DNA from: Paguma larvata
Taxonomy: Eukaryota > Chordata > Mammalia > Carnivora > Viverridae
Assembly (NCBI GenBank): GCA_030068075.1
Contig: CM057836.1
Coordinates: 67,989,788-68,053,787 of the forward strand
Direction of reading: 5' to 3'
Length of the DNA stretch: 64,000 bases
Shown here: in pieces, positions 1-10,995 of the stretch
How positions within the stretch are numbered: position 1 is the first letter of the stretch
How the letters are laid out: every line of letters begins with the position of its first letter
Notes under the pieces: generated by a model
Told to the model about the DNA's origin: nothing
Databases searched by the model: none
Seen by the model: the letters and a program-made list of their open reading frames with translations, nothing else
Position numbers and translations under genes: made by a program

Positions 1-545
1 GAAGTGGTTGTACTACTTTCCACTCCAACCAGTAGTGTATGGCAATTCTAGTTGCTCCACATTCTCTCCAACACTTGGTACTGTAGCCATTTTAATGGAG
101 GTGTTTTGGTGTCTCATATGTTTTAGTTGTCATTTTTTTGATGACTAATGATGTTAAAGACATTTCTATTTTCTCTTTGGCCACTCATATGCCTTCTTTG
201 GTGAAATAGTTATTCCAGTCTTTTGCCCATGTTTTCATTGAATTATTTGTATTCTTAATATTGAGTTGTAAAAATGTTTTATAAATTCTGAATATAAATC
301 TTTTGTCAATAAATATAAATAGTTTCTCATGGTTTATGGCTTTAAATTTCAGTTTTTATGTGTCATCGTCTAAAGAATAGATTTTAATTTGAATGAAGTC
401 CAACTTATCAAGGTTTCTTTTATGCATGCTGCATTTTGTCTTGTACTTTTTGTTTTCTGGGAAATCTTTTGCTAAACCAGGGTTGTGTAGATTTTTCCTT
501 TAATATACGAGGCTTATAATTTAACTTTTACATTTAGATATATTA
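1..545 (-). mobile_element. Old L1 (L1ME/L1M-type) 3' fragment
   Basis: On the complementary strand this reads as the 3' part of an ancient mammalian L1. Blocks matching the common L1ME consensus in reverse include TTGCTCCACATTCTC, GATGACTAATGATGTTAA, TTCTTTGGTGAAAT, TCTTTTGCCCATGTTTTCATTG and GAAGTCCAACTTATCAA. It is clearly diverged, carries no open frame and runs off the left edge of the window. The subfamily cannot be fixed by eye. Confidence 0.8.
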
Positions 546-1720
546 ACATCTCAACTTTTATTAATTCTTTTTGAGAATATGATCTCTTCTGTGATTGAAG
601 AAGTTTGAGAATTCATGGACTCTTTGTTGGAGAATATAGGAGCACCACTAACAACATGAACTATGATTTCATGATAATATGGATTCCTCATTGGTCTTTC
701 TATCACTCATCTATTACCAATACTAATCTTATGAAATAAAACACCCTCAAACTCAGTGGCATAAGCAAAAATCATAGATTCTTGCTCTCGTGTCTGGGGT
801 GCCTGGAGGTCAGGTGTTCTAGAATGGGCTTGTCTGGCCTTGACTGCAAGCAAAAGATGGGGTCCTCTATATTTCTGTCTTCCTCCTTGAGTCAGCAGCA
901 GACTGATGAAAATATTCTTCGCATGATAATCATAGAAGACAAGAAAGAAAGCCCAACTACCTAAGCACATATCAAGCTACTTAATTCTTCATGGCTGCAA
1001 ACATGCCTTTAGCCAAAGTAAGTCTCATGACTGAGCCCAAAGTCAAGAAAGAGAAAACACTCTTCTACTAAAAATGAAGTGAAAAGTAACATAGCTAGGA
1101 TATAGACACAGGTAGGATGAAATATTAATATCAATGATTTAATCTTCCATAATCACTTATGGGACCTTTTAAAGAAAACCAATTAATATTATAAAATATC
1201 AGCAAATAAAAATATATTAAAGTATATTTAATATTGTCTTTCTAGTGCAAACTATTAATCAAAATATTCAAAGAGTTGATGGAGAATGTGTATCTTCAAC
1301 TAATAAAAGAAGAAGAAATGATAAAATCAGAATATTACCATTCTTAAATATTTTACAATTATATTATCACCATTCCCTAACTATAGTGGAATGCCATTTG
1401 GCACATCGTCGTCATTGCTTGATAAAAAATATTATGAAGAAAGCTTATGGAAGAAAGAAAATAACAATACCAGGATTATGAAGAAAAAATTAATAACCAA
1501 CCTAAATAGATTCCCAGTAGTCAAAGATGATAAAATTTGAGCATTGACAAGCATAATAACAGCAAAAGAACAAATTCAGTAAAATACTTAAAAACAGATC
1601 ATAAAGATATTGAATACAAGCAAAATTTAAACAAGCAAAAATTACACAGTGTTGATGTTATGATGATAGAATTTAACTCATTATTTTAAACATAAGAAAG
1701 AAAGGAAACAAGCATTTGTC
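546..1720. other. AT-rich intergenic DNA, nothing recognised
   Basis: AT-rich 5' flanking sequence of NRXN1. The short open frames here (about 60-87 codons) show no domain, no splice context and no compositional bias expected of coding DNA. Parts (about 1200-1650) could be a badly decayed L1, but no block is diagnostic. Confidence 0.5.
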
Positions 1721-1745
1721 CAGCTTTTCTTTTTTTTTCTTTTTA

Positions 1746-1958
1746 AAAAAATTTTTTTAATGTTTATTTATTTCTGAGAGAGACAGAGCATGAGCAGGGG
1801 AGGAGAAGAGAGAGACACACACACACAGAATCTGAAGCAGGCTCCAGGCTCCGAGCTGTCAGCACAGAGCCCGACGCGGGGCTAGAACTCACAAAGCGTG
1901 AGATCATGACCTGAGCTGAAGTCGGACGCTTAACCGACTGAGCCACCCCGGGCGCCCC
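1746..1958 (-). mobile_element. CAN-SINE (SINEC_Fc-like), minus strand
   Basis: Full-length feline CAN-SINE in reverse: poly(T) and TTTATTTATT first, GA-rich block, CTGTCAGCACAGAGCC, and at the end the complement of the tRNA-Lys-derived head (GACTGAGCCACC...GGCGCCCC). An 11-bp target-site duplication CAGCTTTTCTT is visible at 1721-1731 and 1959-1969, so the insertion borders are well supported. Confidence 0.95.
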
Positions 1959-1969
1959 CAGCTTTTCTT

Positions 1970-3563
1970 GTATGAACTGTAATTCAAGGTAATAAAATAG
2001 TTGATAAGAGAAAGTTTCTCTTTATATGAGTCTTTCAGTTACTAAACTCATGGATATTGAATGAATTAGAATTTATCACTATTCTAAACGGCTAATCAGG
2101 CAACAGACTTAAGCAATGATCATCAGTTGCTAACATGACTCAAAAAAAGACACAAATCTATTACATATCCCTTGAATAAAATATATAATACTATCTATAA
2201 AGTAGTATTTCCAAAACCATCTAACTTCAATCTAATAAAATCTCTCACTCTCACCTCTAATTTATATGAGATGCAGAGGAGGCAGAAACATATTATATTA
2301 AACCATTTATGCAATCTGCAAAAACTAGAGTGTAGGGAACTATAAGGTAGAAACTGGTCAGAACAAATCAGATTGTCCATGAATTGGTGGTTATTGGAGT
2401 GAAGGAACACGGAGGTTTTTAATCTTATTTTTGTATATATCTGAATTTGAATAATAGTTTTTTTCTTAAAATAAAGTAAGTCACTGGGAATTTTTTTTAA
2501 AAGCCAGGTGTGATTTAAACAGACAGAATGTCTTATTTTGGGAGTGGAGAATCGAGTTATCCTTTAAGCTGCCTGATGAGAGAAGCGAAGAGACAGTGGC
2601 TAGTGTGCATTTTCTAAGTCACTGAACTCCCTTCTGAATACTAATTTCAGAATGCCTGATACCGAGGACATTGAGAAATTAATGTGAGTGCTAAAACTAG
2701 AGTGGGTGCTAGTTTCCAAGATTCAGAAGTTAATCTTTAATCCAAAGCCTTCATGTGGCCGTATTCGTGCATTAGTCTAAATACGTTTCCTGTATCCAAT
2801 AATCAAACATCCTGAGTATCTCTATAAATGACTTTTGATAGTATGTTGTCATGAACAATTGTACATCCCGTAATAAGAAATTCTTGCTGATGTGAGCCAA
2901 TTAATGAATTGCCACCAATATTTCAAGAAGTAAAATGAGGACATGGTGATTCTGAGTCATTTATATTCCTTTAGCATTCAAGAGGGCATTAAATGACATC
3001 ATTTATTTTGTACCACAAGACCCTGGTGTGCTAGGGCTATACTCTTGTTGCTCTGGTGTTGTTAAGCTTCATCATGAAAACTATCTAGTAAAAATTTTAA
3101 TAGTGCAAAGATACTGTGGCTCTAAACAAAACTGTGCAAGTATAGCTATTAAGAAGTATTTGCCAGTGCTCTCGTTGTCTTAACTGTAGAGGCTCTGATT
3201 TGCAGATAGGACTTCTTTGTGGTTATCTAGCTAATTTATGTAAACTTGAATTTCACAGCAAAGACATTAGTTCCTGGACACGTGACTTTGGAGTAATGGT
3301 ATTTATTGACTTTGATTATGCTCTTTAGCTGAGGGCAATGTGAAACTTTGGCATCAGAAAGTGTGTTAAATATGCTGAATAGTAGGTGAAGTCAACAAGT
3401 AAAATAGAAATTTCAATTTGGAAAAGAAAGTGATTGAGGACATAGTCAAGGTTAGGGAGGTGCATGGATACAGAGAGAAAGGGAGAGAAGAAGAGAAATA
3501 TAAAGATAGAGAGATATGGAGGGGAGGAGGAATGATGCAGAGCATATAGAGAAATACATGAAT
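1970..3563. other. Intergenic DNA without recognised features
   Basis: Unique-looking, AT-rich 5' flanking DNA. No repeat, splice-bounded frame or RNA gene was recognised; open frames of 71-85 codons at 2195-2410 and 3325-3582 on the minus strand look like chance. Confidence 0.5.
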
Positions 3564-3579
3564 AGAAGTGCTTCCTTAG

Positions 3580-3802
3580 CACCTAGGTGGCTCAGTCAGT
3601 TAAGTGTTCCACTTCGGCTCAGGTCATGATCTCACAGTCTGTGAGTTTGAGCCCTGTGTCGGGCTTTGTGCTGACAGCTCAGAGCCTGGAGCCTGCTTCA
3701 GATTCTGTGTCTCCCTCTCTCTCTATGTCCCTCTCCCACTCATGCTTTGTCTCTCCTGTTCTCAAAAATAAATAAAACATAAAAAAAATTAGAATAAAAA
3801 AA
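3580..3802 (+). mobile_element. CAN-SINE (SINEC_Fc-like), plus strand
   Basis: Begins CACCTAGGTGGCTCAGTCAG and continues through CTGACAGCTCAGAGCCTGGA to AAAATAAATAAAACAT plus an A-rich tail. An imperfect target-site duplication flanks it: AGAAGTGCTTCCTTAG at 3564-3579 and AGAAGCGCTCCCTTAT at 3803-3818. Confidence 0.95.
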
Positions 3803-4315
3803 AGAAGCGCTCCCTTATATCATCCAAGGTTGACATTGTGCTCATGGAAGTTGTCTTGTTGGTGAAGTTGGCCAAAATTTAAATATTGTTACTTTCAGGA
3901 AGGAAATCTATAAGTAATTGATACTAGTACTAGAAGAATCAAGAATATGTCTTTGCTCTACCTCCTCTTAGGTTCATTTCTAGAGTAAGAATGCTGTTAC
4001 ATACAACCAGGTGGATTATTAGTCTGACTCTATATGTCAGCTCCCATGTTATAAAGATATATGACATAAAACATAAAACATAAACACCCCAAAAAAAGCA
4101 TCCGAGAGAAATCTGAATTATAGATTTTGCTCAGCCATGACTCTTGTTAGTAACCATGCTATTCTGTTATCTTGCTATTCATGAAACGGGGAAGAGCGAT
4201 CACACATTCCTCTGCATTTGGAGGCCAAAGTAGCAAATGGGCAGAGTTGCTTAGAAGATTGAATCATTCCATCAAACTATCACAGTGAAAACATACAGCG
4301 AGTAACATGTATATA

Positions 4316-4318
<3 letters not shown>

Positions 4319-4357
<39 letters not shown>
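4319..4357 (+). repeat. (GT)n microsatellite
   Basis: About 19 uninterrupted GT units preceded by an AT-rich ATATATCT stretch. Likely length-polymorphic. Confidence 0.95.
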
Positions 4358-4358
<1 letters not shown>

Positions 4359-4382
4359 CACAACCAGAAAGATTAACACTCA

Positions 4383-4560
4383 GTGGTACTCAAGGTTTAG
4401 AGTTTAGGATACAGCAGAATTATTTGGGGAAGAAGGTTAAAAATACAGATTCCTAGGCTCCACTCTTAGAAATTTCCAATTATTAGATAGTGGAGGAGTC
4501 TTAGGAATCTGTATGTCAGTAAACAGGTGGTTTCAATATGTCTAGTTCCTGGAAAATGAT
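4383..4560. mobile_element. MER5A-like hAT-Charlie DNA transposon relic
   Basis: Starts CAGTGGTACTCAA and has the near-palindromic layout of MER5-type elements: AAAAATACAGATTCCTAGGCTCCA in the left half is mirrored by TCTTAGGAATCTGTATG in the right half. The family is named from this recognisable symmetric consensus. The copy is diverged, non-autonomous and has no coding capacity. Confidence 0.65.
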
Positions 4561-5024
4561 TATCAAAACACTACAAACTGACACAATATTAAAAGAGGTA
4601 GATGTTAGAAAATATACATTTACTATTTGTGAGATTATAGGAAAATATTAAAACTCTCATGGTAGGATGTAGGTACATTTATAAGCACATAGATCTATTA
4701 TATAATCACATACAATATATTCTTTTACAGTTTTTTTTAATGTAAAATAGTTCAAATGGTAAATTTCCTATGAGGCATATAAAATTAAAGTCCAGATTAA
4801 CTAGGCAAGGGATTCGCCAAATACTAACATTTTTAGAATACCAAATATTTCTACTTTAAATTTTTAAACTGCCCAACTTAATAAAAGTTACATAACTGTT
4901 AAAGCCCCATGAAAACATAAAAAAAACGCATAAAAATGTCACATTGCAGGGGTGAGGGGCATTGTTTTGAATATAACCCAGCGCAGTTTCTGGCCACTTT
5001 TTCTTTTTCTTGTTTTTATTTATT

Positions 5025-5169
5025 TTTTCTTTTCTTTTCCTTTCTTTTCTTTTCTTTTCTTTTCTTTTCTTTTCTTTTCTTTTCTTTTCTTTTCTTTTCT
5101 TTTCTTTTCTTTTCTTTTCTTTTCTTTTCTTTTCTTTTCTTTTCTTTTCTTTTCTTTTCTTTTCTTTTC
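5025..5169 (+). repeat. (TTTCT)n pentanucleotide tract
   Basis: A perfect TTTCT array runs from 5041 to 5169 (129 bases, about 26 units) after a slightly impure lead-in from 5025. On the minus strand the motif is AAAAG/AAGAA. Several nested open frames translate it as FLFFS or KRKEK repeats in every frame; these are artefacts of the repeat. Confidence 0.97.
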
Positions 5170-5299
5170 ACCCTGTAGTTACTCTTAAGAAAACTTTGCT
5201 CTGCCAAGAGAGATATAAGCAATAGTGAACAGCTGTTAGATTCTAGCCAAGAATTTTTCCAAGAATTATCCTTAGACAACTTGCAACAGGATTACTTGG

Positions 5300-5322
5300 T
5301 ATTTATTTTAAAGTACAGATTG
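5300..5322. repeat. 23-bp exact repeat, copy 1
   Basis: A 23-base segment ending AAAGTACAGATTG is identical to 6728-6750, 1.43 kb away. Here it is followed by CTAGACCCTCCC, which resembles the middle of MER5-like elements, so the source may be a DNA-transposon fragment. Confidence 0.8.
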
Positions 5323-5339
5323 CTAGACCCTCCCTTAAA

Positions 5340-5363
5340 CACACACACACACACACACACACA
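5340..5363 (+). repeat. (CA)n microsatellite
   Basis: Twelve CA units directly abutting the 3' (poly-T side) of the minus-strand CAN-SINE that follows. It may have grown from the junction or target-site sequence. Confidence 0.9.
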
Positions 5364-5557
5364 TATTAACTTAATTTATTTTTGAGAGAGAGAGAGAGAC
5401 AGTCAGACCACGAGAGGAGGAGGGGCAGAGAGAGAGGGAGACACAGAATCCAAAGAGACTGAGCTGTCAGCACAGATTCTGATGGGCTCAGACTCACAAA
5501 CCTGAGATCTTGACCTGAGCTGAAGGTCATGATCTGACTGAGCTACCCAGGCACCCC
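5364..5557 (-). mobile_element. CAN-SINE, minus strand, shortened
   Basis: Reverse CAN-SINE with TTAATTTATTTTTGAGAGAG at one end and GACTGAGCTACCCAGGCACCCC at the tRNA-derived end. The internal part is a little shorter than consensus (loss near CAGAATCCAAAGAGACTG). A likely target-site duplication is CTCCCTTAAACAC before and CTCCCTTACACAT after. Confidence 0.9.
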
Positions 5558-5925
5558 AGCTCCCTTACACATATTAAATAAGAATCTGGTTGAATGAATG
5601 GTTTGAGGATGATAGTAAATATCTTCAAATAAGTAATTTGCAGTTTTAGAGTTTGAGATGCACATCATAAAGATATGACAACAGAGAGGGGAAAAAAGAT
5701 TATGTGGTTTGAATTTTCACTGTATTTTCTTAAATTTTTACTTCTTTCAATACTAACTAAAGAAACCTGCCAGTGCTGGGACAGGGCTAGGATAAGGTGA
5801 GTAAGACGCTTGCCTAGGTTGCAAAAATTAAGGCGGGATAAAAAAGAATAAAAGCAGGATAAAATACTATGCCAAGCCATATTGGAGCAGAAGCAAAAGA
5901 AGTTATTCTTAAAAGAAGTTGTACA

Positions 5926-6144
5926 GGGGCGCCTGGGTGGCTCAGTTGGTTAAGCATCCGACTTCAGCTCAGGTCATGATTTAATGGTCTGTGAGTTCGA
6001 GCCCCGCGTGGGCTCTGTGCTGACAGCTCAGAGCCTGGAGCCTGTTTCAGATTCTGTGTCTGCCTCTCTCTCTGCCCTTCCCCCGCTCATGCTCTGTCTC
6101 TATGTCTCTCAAGAATAAATAAACGTTAAAAAATTTTTTAAAAA
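5926..6144 (+). mobile_element. CAN-SINE (SINEC_Fc-like), plus strand
   Basis: Near-consensus copy: GGGGCGCCTGGGTGGCTCAG head, B-box-like GAGTTCGAGCCCC, CTGACAGCTCAGAGCCTGGA, CT-rich region and AATAAATAAACGTTAAAA tail. Low divergence suggests a relatively recent insertion. Confidence 0.95.
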
Positions 6145-6613
6145 GTCATACTGATTCTCTCTTTAAAATGATTTTTTATCCATCATGGATATTTTTTCAT
6201 TAATTTTATTTTTTAAATACTACATTCAAATGTTGCTTATCTTCTCTCCTGAGTTTTTCAGCACCCCCTTAATTTTTGCACCAGAGACAAATGCCTCACC
6301 CTCATTTCGACTCTGCTCCTCTGCATTCTGTGCAATGGACCTAACCCAGTTATTTAAAAGCGTGTTAACAGGCAAGCATGAAAGACTGTTTTCCTCTAGT
6401 TACATCTCCTGGGCAAATATGTTTCTGCCTAAAGGTAGCTCCAGTCATGCTTCCCATACTTAATCAGATCCATTTTGTAATGAAGGCAAATGAACTTGTT
6501 TTCTTAAACTGAAATAGAAGTGGAAGTGCCCTAAAATATATGCTTGGTTAAAAACTTTTTTTCAATTAATCAGTTAATGTACTAAAAATGAAATAAGGCA
6601 GGGAGGAGGATGC

Positions 6614-6635
6614 AAAACAAACAAACAAACAAACA

Positions 6636-6671
<36 letters not shown>
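6614..6671 (+). repeat. (AAAC)n followed by (AT)n
   Basis: Five AAAC units, a short A run, then about 14 AT units (6643-6671). Simple-sequence DNA. Confidence 0.9.
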
Positions 6672-6727
6672 CATGCTTAACTGGGATGCCTATATTCAGG
6701 TTTGGATATATTAGAAAAATACTAGGT

Positions 6728-6750
6728 TATTTATTTTAAAGTACAGATTG
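6728..6750. repeat. 23-bp exact repeat, copy 2
   Basis: Identical over 23 bases to 5300-5322. The flanking sequence on both sides differs from copy 1, so only this short block is shared. Confidence 0.8.
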
Positions 6751-6980
6751 ATTAAATAATAGTTCTCATCAACAACTTATGTCTTCAAAGGTTCTACTGT
6801 ATTGTTATTATTATATTTTGGATGGGAAAGTTTCTCAAAGAAAATGCTTTTGAAGTCCTATGACCAAGTGGAAACCCAAGCTAAGTATCTGATGGCCTAC
6901 TGAGTACTTGTGACATATAGTCATAGAAGCAGATTTTGTCATACTGGCTCTTTCACTATTACAGAGTTTCATTACTGTCT

Positions 6981-7202
6981 TTTTTTAATGTTTATGTATG
7001 TATGTATGTATGTACATATGTACATATGTAAGAGAGAGCAAGCATGAGTAGGGCAGGGGCAGAGAGAGAGGGAAACAGAATCCTAAGCAGCCTCTGCACT
7101 GTCAGTGCAGAGCCCAATGCAGGGCTCAATCTCACGAACCGTGAGATCATGACTTGAGCTAAGTTCAAGAGTCAGATGCTCAACCCACTGAGCCGCCCAG
7201 GC
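6981..7202 (-). mobile_element. CAN-SINE, minus strand, older subtype
   Basis: Poly(T)/TTTATGTATG head containing an (ATGT)n/(ACATATGT)n expansion, then AGAGAGAGGG, CTCTGCACTGTCAGTGCAGAGCC, GTGAGATCATGACTTGAGC and CCCACTGAGCCGCCCAGG. The CCTCTGCACTGTCAG version of the middle block differs from the CTGAGCTGTCAG version and marks a different CAN-SINE subfamily. Confidence 0.9.
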
Positions 7203-7480
7203 TCAATAGACTTCATTAGGCTAAAACAGTTTGTTTAAAGCCTGTACAGTGCTCCTCAGAAAACTGTTCAAACATGGCTTAGGTTTGCAGCATACAAAGG
7301 GATTAAAAAATCTGAAAAACAAATTAAAGTTAAAACTTGAAAATAGACTTAAAGAAATCTGAAAACTAAAACAAACTTCAAGTACCTTTTGAACACAGTT
7401 AAAGGAGTCAGGATTTGGTTAATTGTGGAAGTGAAAAAAAAAAAGTGACATGTTGGTGATAATTTCTTAAAAGCCCCAAA

Positions 7481-7778
7481 GAAATAAGTCAGTCAGAAAA
7501 AGACAGATACCATATGTTTCCACGAATAGGTGGACTTTGTGAAACTAAGCAAAAACCAGGGGGAGGGGAAGAGGGGAAAGAAAAAAAAGACACAGAGAGG
7601 GAGGGAGATAAAACATAAGAGACTCTCAAAGACTAAGAAAAAACTGAGGGTGAAGGGGATGAGGGAGGGGGGAGAGGGGGTGATGGGCATTAAAAAGGGC
7701 ACATGTTGGGATGAACACTGGGTGTTATATGTAAACCAATTTGAAAATAAACTATTATAATAAAAAAAAAAAAAAAAA
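7481..7778 (+). mobile_element. 5'-truncated carnivore L1, 3' end only
   Basis: Shows the 3'UTR of a carnivore-lineage L1: AATAAGTCAGTCAGA, AAAGACAGATACCATATG, CATAAGAGACTCTCAAAGAC, a G-rich tract, GGTGATGGGCATTAA, GGGATGAACACTGGGTGTTATATGTA, and a 17-A tail (7762-7778). Only the last ~300 bases of the element are present, typical of a 5'-truncated insertion. The intact poly(A) points to a younger age than the L1ME relics nearby. Confidence 0.9.
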
Positions 7779-8102
7779 GCAAATTTAGTTGAGTAAAATT
7801 AGCAATGGTGATGGTCATTGATATGTTGATTGAGATTATTTCTAGAAATGTGACTTGGGTGCTTTTAACTCATTATGAAAATGTACATTGTTTGATCCTT
7901 TTTTAATAATGAGATTGTTTTTCTTATAGACAAGACATTGTAATAGTTGCCACTTTCAAATATATATTCATTCCTAATACTTATGGAAAAATATTGTGGT
8001 TGGAATCTAAAAGAGAATTTTTTGAATTAATAAGGATTATGAGGCTCTAAATTACATCAATTTTACGTGGTAAAATTTTAGGGATATTAAAAATTGAAAT
8101 GA

Positions 8103-8307
8103 GGGGCGCCTGAGTGGCTCAGTCGGTTGAGCCTCCGACTTCGGCTCAGGTCATGATCTCGCGGTCTGTGAGTTTGAGCCCCGCGTCGGGCTCTGGGCTG
8201 ACGGCTCAGAGCCTGGAGCCTGCTTCACATTCTGTGTCTCCCTCTCTCTCTGCCCCTCCCCCGCTCATCCTCTGTCTCTCTCTGTCTCAATAAATAAACA
8301 TTAAAAA
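8103..8307 (+). mobile_element. CAN-SINE (SINEC_Fc-like), plus strand
   Basis: Very close to consensus (GGGCGCCTGAGTGGCTCAGTCGG ... GGCTCAGAGCCTGGAGCC ... AATAAATAAACATT). A perfect 14-bp target-site duplication AAAAATTGAAATGA is at 8089-8102 and 8308-8321. Confidence 0.97.
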
Positions 8308-8321
8308 AAAAATTGAAATGA

Positions 8322-9454
8322 TACCTTTTAAAAGTATTTATGTTACCTCCCTACACAGTGATGGAGAAACAAGCAAGAAGACTACTTTAGGTCATTTCAA
8401 GCTTTATAATTATATTATTTGAAATGTTTTTTCAAAAAATGAGAAAGAGTACTACAATAAATATTCAAGAATTTTTCTGGTTCCATTATTGTTGAAAATA
8501 TTTTTATCATTAACTTCTATGACAATATCATATAAACCACATATGACTTATCTTCGTTTAAGAAAGTAGACAACTTAAACCAAAAACCTAGTTCATTTCA
8601 GCAAGATAAATGACAAAGTTCTAACAATTCCTTAATATTTAATGATACAGAATTTTTTTTTTCTTTTGCCTCAAGACTTTCTGGCAATTTAATAAGGGGA
8701 AATTAACGTTCCTATTTATATACTATTTTACTTATATTGCCCCAAACTTAACCATTAATCTTTCATGTTTAAAGATTATTCTCCTATTTATCCATTAATT
8801 AAACAAATATTGCCTGGACCCCTATCACGCGGTAGACACTGTATGAGACTCTGTGAACTAAAGAAACGGAGGCAAAAAAGCTAGACATACAGACTGTCCT
8901 CAGGAAGCAAAAGCCATAGGGTTGCCTCCCTTGCCTTGCAAGAAATTACTAATAAGGAGAACATTTTAAATATCCATCCATAACTTTGGACATAGTTATT
9001 CTGGAATCTCTCTACTCTAGAGATAATATTTACAAAGTCATTTAAATTTTTATGGCAAGAATTCCCTAGATTACTTTGAGGACTAAAGCAATAGAAAATG
9101 GGAAAATGCAGGCTCACTGTTACTTAACTGAATGCTTTTTGAAAAAAGCCTAGTGCTTACAGCCATGGTAATGTCATATAAAAATTCTGTATAGGTGTTG
9201 AAGTCAAATGCATTCATGGTTTATACTTTAGAGGAAATATTACTATGTACTCTCACCGAGATATACATCAACACTTTACACAATGAGTAACTATACTACA
9301 TTTGCATGACTTTAAAATGTTTGAAAATTTGCAAGCATAGTGAAAAGCATGACTGTTTGCATATTAGATTAACTTGGTGTTAGACGATGAAACTCTGCAG
9401 AAAGGTATCTATTCCATAAGGACATACATTCTACCCTCTGTACCTCCTGCGTGA
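8322..9454. other. AT-rich intergenic DNA, nothing recognised
   Basis: No repeat family or coding exon was recognised. Segment 8760-8900 (TTAAACAAATATTGCCTGGACCCC...) loosely resembles an L2/MIR 3' end in reverse but is too diverged to call. Confidence 0.45.
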
Positions 9455-9468
9455 AGAATAAGGTCTTG

Positions 9469-9710
9469 GCGCACCTGGGTGGCTCAGTCGGACTTCCGCT
9501 CCGGTCATGATATCACTGCTCCTGGATTTGAGCCCTGCATTGGGCTTTGTGCTGACAACTCAGAGCCTGGAGCCTGCTTCGGATTCTGTGTCTCCCTTTC
9601 TCTCTGCCCCTCCCCAGCTCACACTCCATCTCTCTCTCTCTCTGTCCCTGTCTCTCTCTCTCTCTCTCTTTCTCTCTCAAAAATAAATAAGCATTAAAAA
9701 ATTTAGAAAA
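9469..9710 (+). mobile_element. CAN-SINE, plus strand, with CT expansion
   Basis: Head GCGCACCTGGGTGGCTCAGTCGG with an internal deletion right after it, then GGAGCCTGCTTCGGATTCTG and an expanded (TC)n at about 9630-9670. Target-site duplication AGAATAAGGTCTTG (9455-9468) / AGAACAAGGCCTTG (9711-9724). Confidence 0.95.
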
Positions 9711-10568
9711 AGAACAAGGCCTTGATACATATACAAACATGTCCTGACATCTTTCCAAGTGTAGTTTACAAATTCCTCCCTTGATATGTCATAAATTTTC
9801 TTTAATAATATACAGAATGGACCCTCCATGAAGTTCTACTTGGTCCACCAAGCACAGCTAGAAAAATCTTGAAAATGTTTACAAGCCTCAAGGAGCAACT
9901 GATGCAGTCAAGAGATGATGGACAATGATATGTACCAATAGGTAAGTACATTTTGATTAGACTGAGAGTCTGCTGTTATTTTCATGACACTTCCCTTAGG
10001 AGAAAGGCTAAGAAATCAAAAAAGAAATAAAAAAAGGCATTCAATAAAAAATTATAAGGCATTTGAAAAAGACTTTAAAAAGGGATTGCAAGTAAAATAA
10101 TACAATTCAAATATTGAAGTTAATCAGAAATAGAATTTGAAATAATTGTGATTAATATGTTAAGAAAATAGATAATACAACGAAGAATTTTATAAGAAAA
10201 CTGGAATCATAGAATAATCAAGTAGAAATTCTATAACTGGAAAAATTACAACCACTAGAGAAAATTTAAATAGGGTATGTTAGAATCAGCAACAGAAAAA
10301 AAATTTGTGAACTACATTTAAGTCAATAGAAAAATATCAAGACTAAAACGTAGAAAGGGAAAAAAAACCAAGTAGAAATTTAAAAAATCATTTGATACAT
10401 ATAGAATGTGGGGATATTATCTAATATATTTGAAATTGCAGTTCACACAATAAAGAGGAGAAATCATTGGGATTAAGCAACACATGATAAGATACTGGCC
10501 AAGAATTTTTGAAACTTTATGAAAGATAATCAGGTTACAGATTTAAGGAGATTTTTAAATCTCACCTT

Positions 10569-10800
10569 TTTCTCTTTCTTTCTTTTTTTTAAATAAAGTT
10601 TATTTATTTTTGAGAAAGAAAGAGAGTCAGAGTGTGAGTTGGGGAGGGGCAGAGAGAGAAGGAGACACAGAATCTGAAACAGGCTCCAAGCTCTGAGCTG
10701 TCAGCACAGAGCCTGACGCAGGGCTTGAACTCACCTACCATGAGATCATTACCTGAGCCAAAGTCAGATGCTCAACCCACTGAACCACCCAGGCGCCCCC
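10569..10800 (-). mobile_element. CAN-SINE, minus strand, first of a pair
   Basis: Poly(T), AGTTTATTTATTTTTGAGA, GA-rich block, CTGAGCTGTCAGCACAGAGCC and CACCCAGGCGCCCC. It is immediately followed by a second minus-strand SINE, and a 14-bp duplication TTAAATCTCACCTT (10555-10568 and 10996-11009) encloses the pair rather than this copy alone. Confidence 0.93.
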
Positions 10801-10995
10801 TCTTTTTTTTTTTTCTTTTTTAAGAGAGGGAGCACGTGCATGAATTGGTGAGAGACAGAGAGGGGAACAGAGGATCCCAAGCAGGCTCTGCACTAACAGC
10901 AGAGAGCTCAATCTGAGGCTCAAACTCAATAACAGTGAGATCATTACCTGAGCTGAAGTCGAATGCTTAACCAACTGAGCCACTCAGGTGCCACC
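10801..10995 (-). mobile_element. CAN-SINE, minus strand, second of a pair
   Basis: Poly(T), TTAAGAGAGGGAGCACG, CCCAAGCAGGCTCTGCACT, GTGAGATCATTACCTGAGCTGAAG and GACTGAGCCACTCAGGTGCC-like end. It belongs to the older CAGGCTCTGCACT subtype. Since the younger-subtype SINE sits at its poly(T) side inside one target-site duplication, the younger copy probably inserted into this copy's A-tail. Confidence 0.9.

Noticed and set aside
4936..5279. Overlapping open frames in all frames around 5.0-5.2 kb
   Set aside because: Produced entirely by the TTTCT pentanucleotide array (FLFFS and KRKEK repeats).
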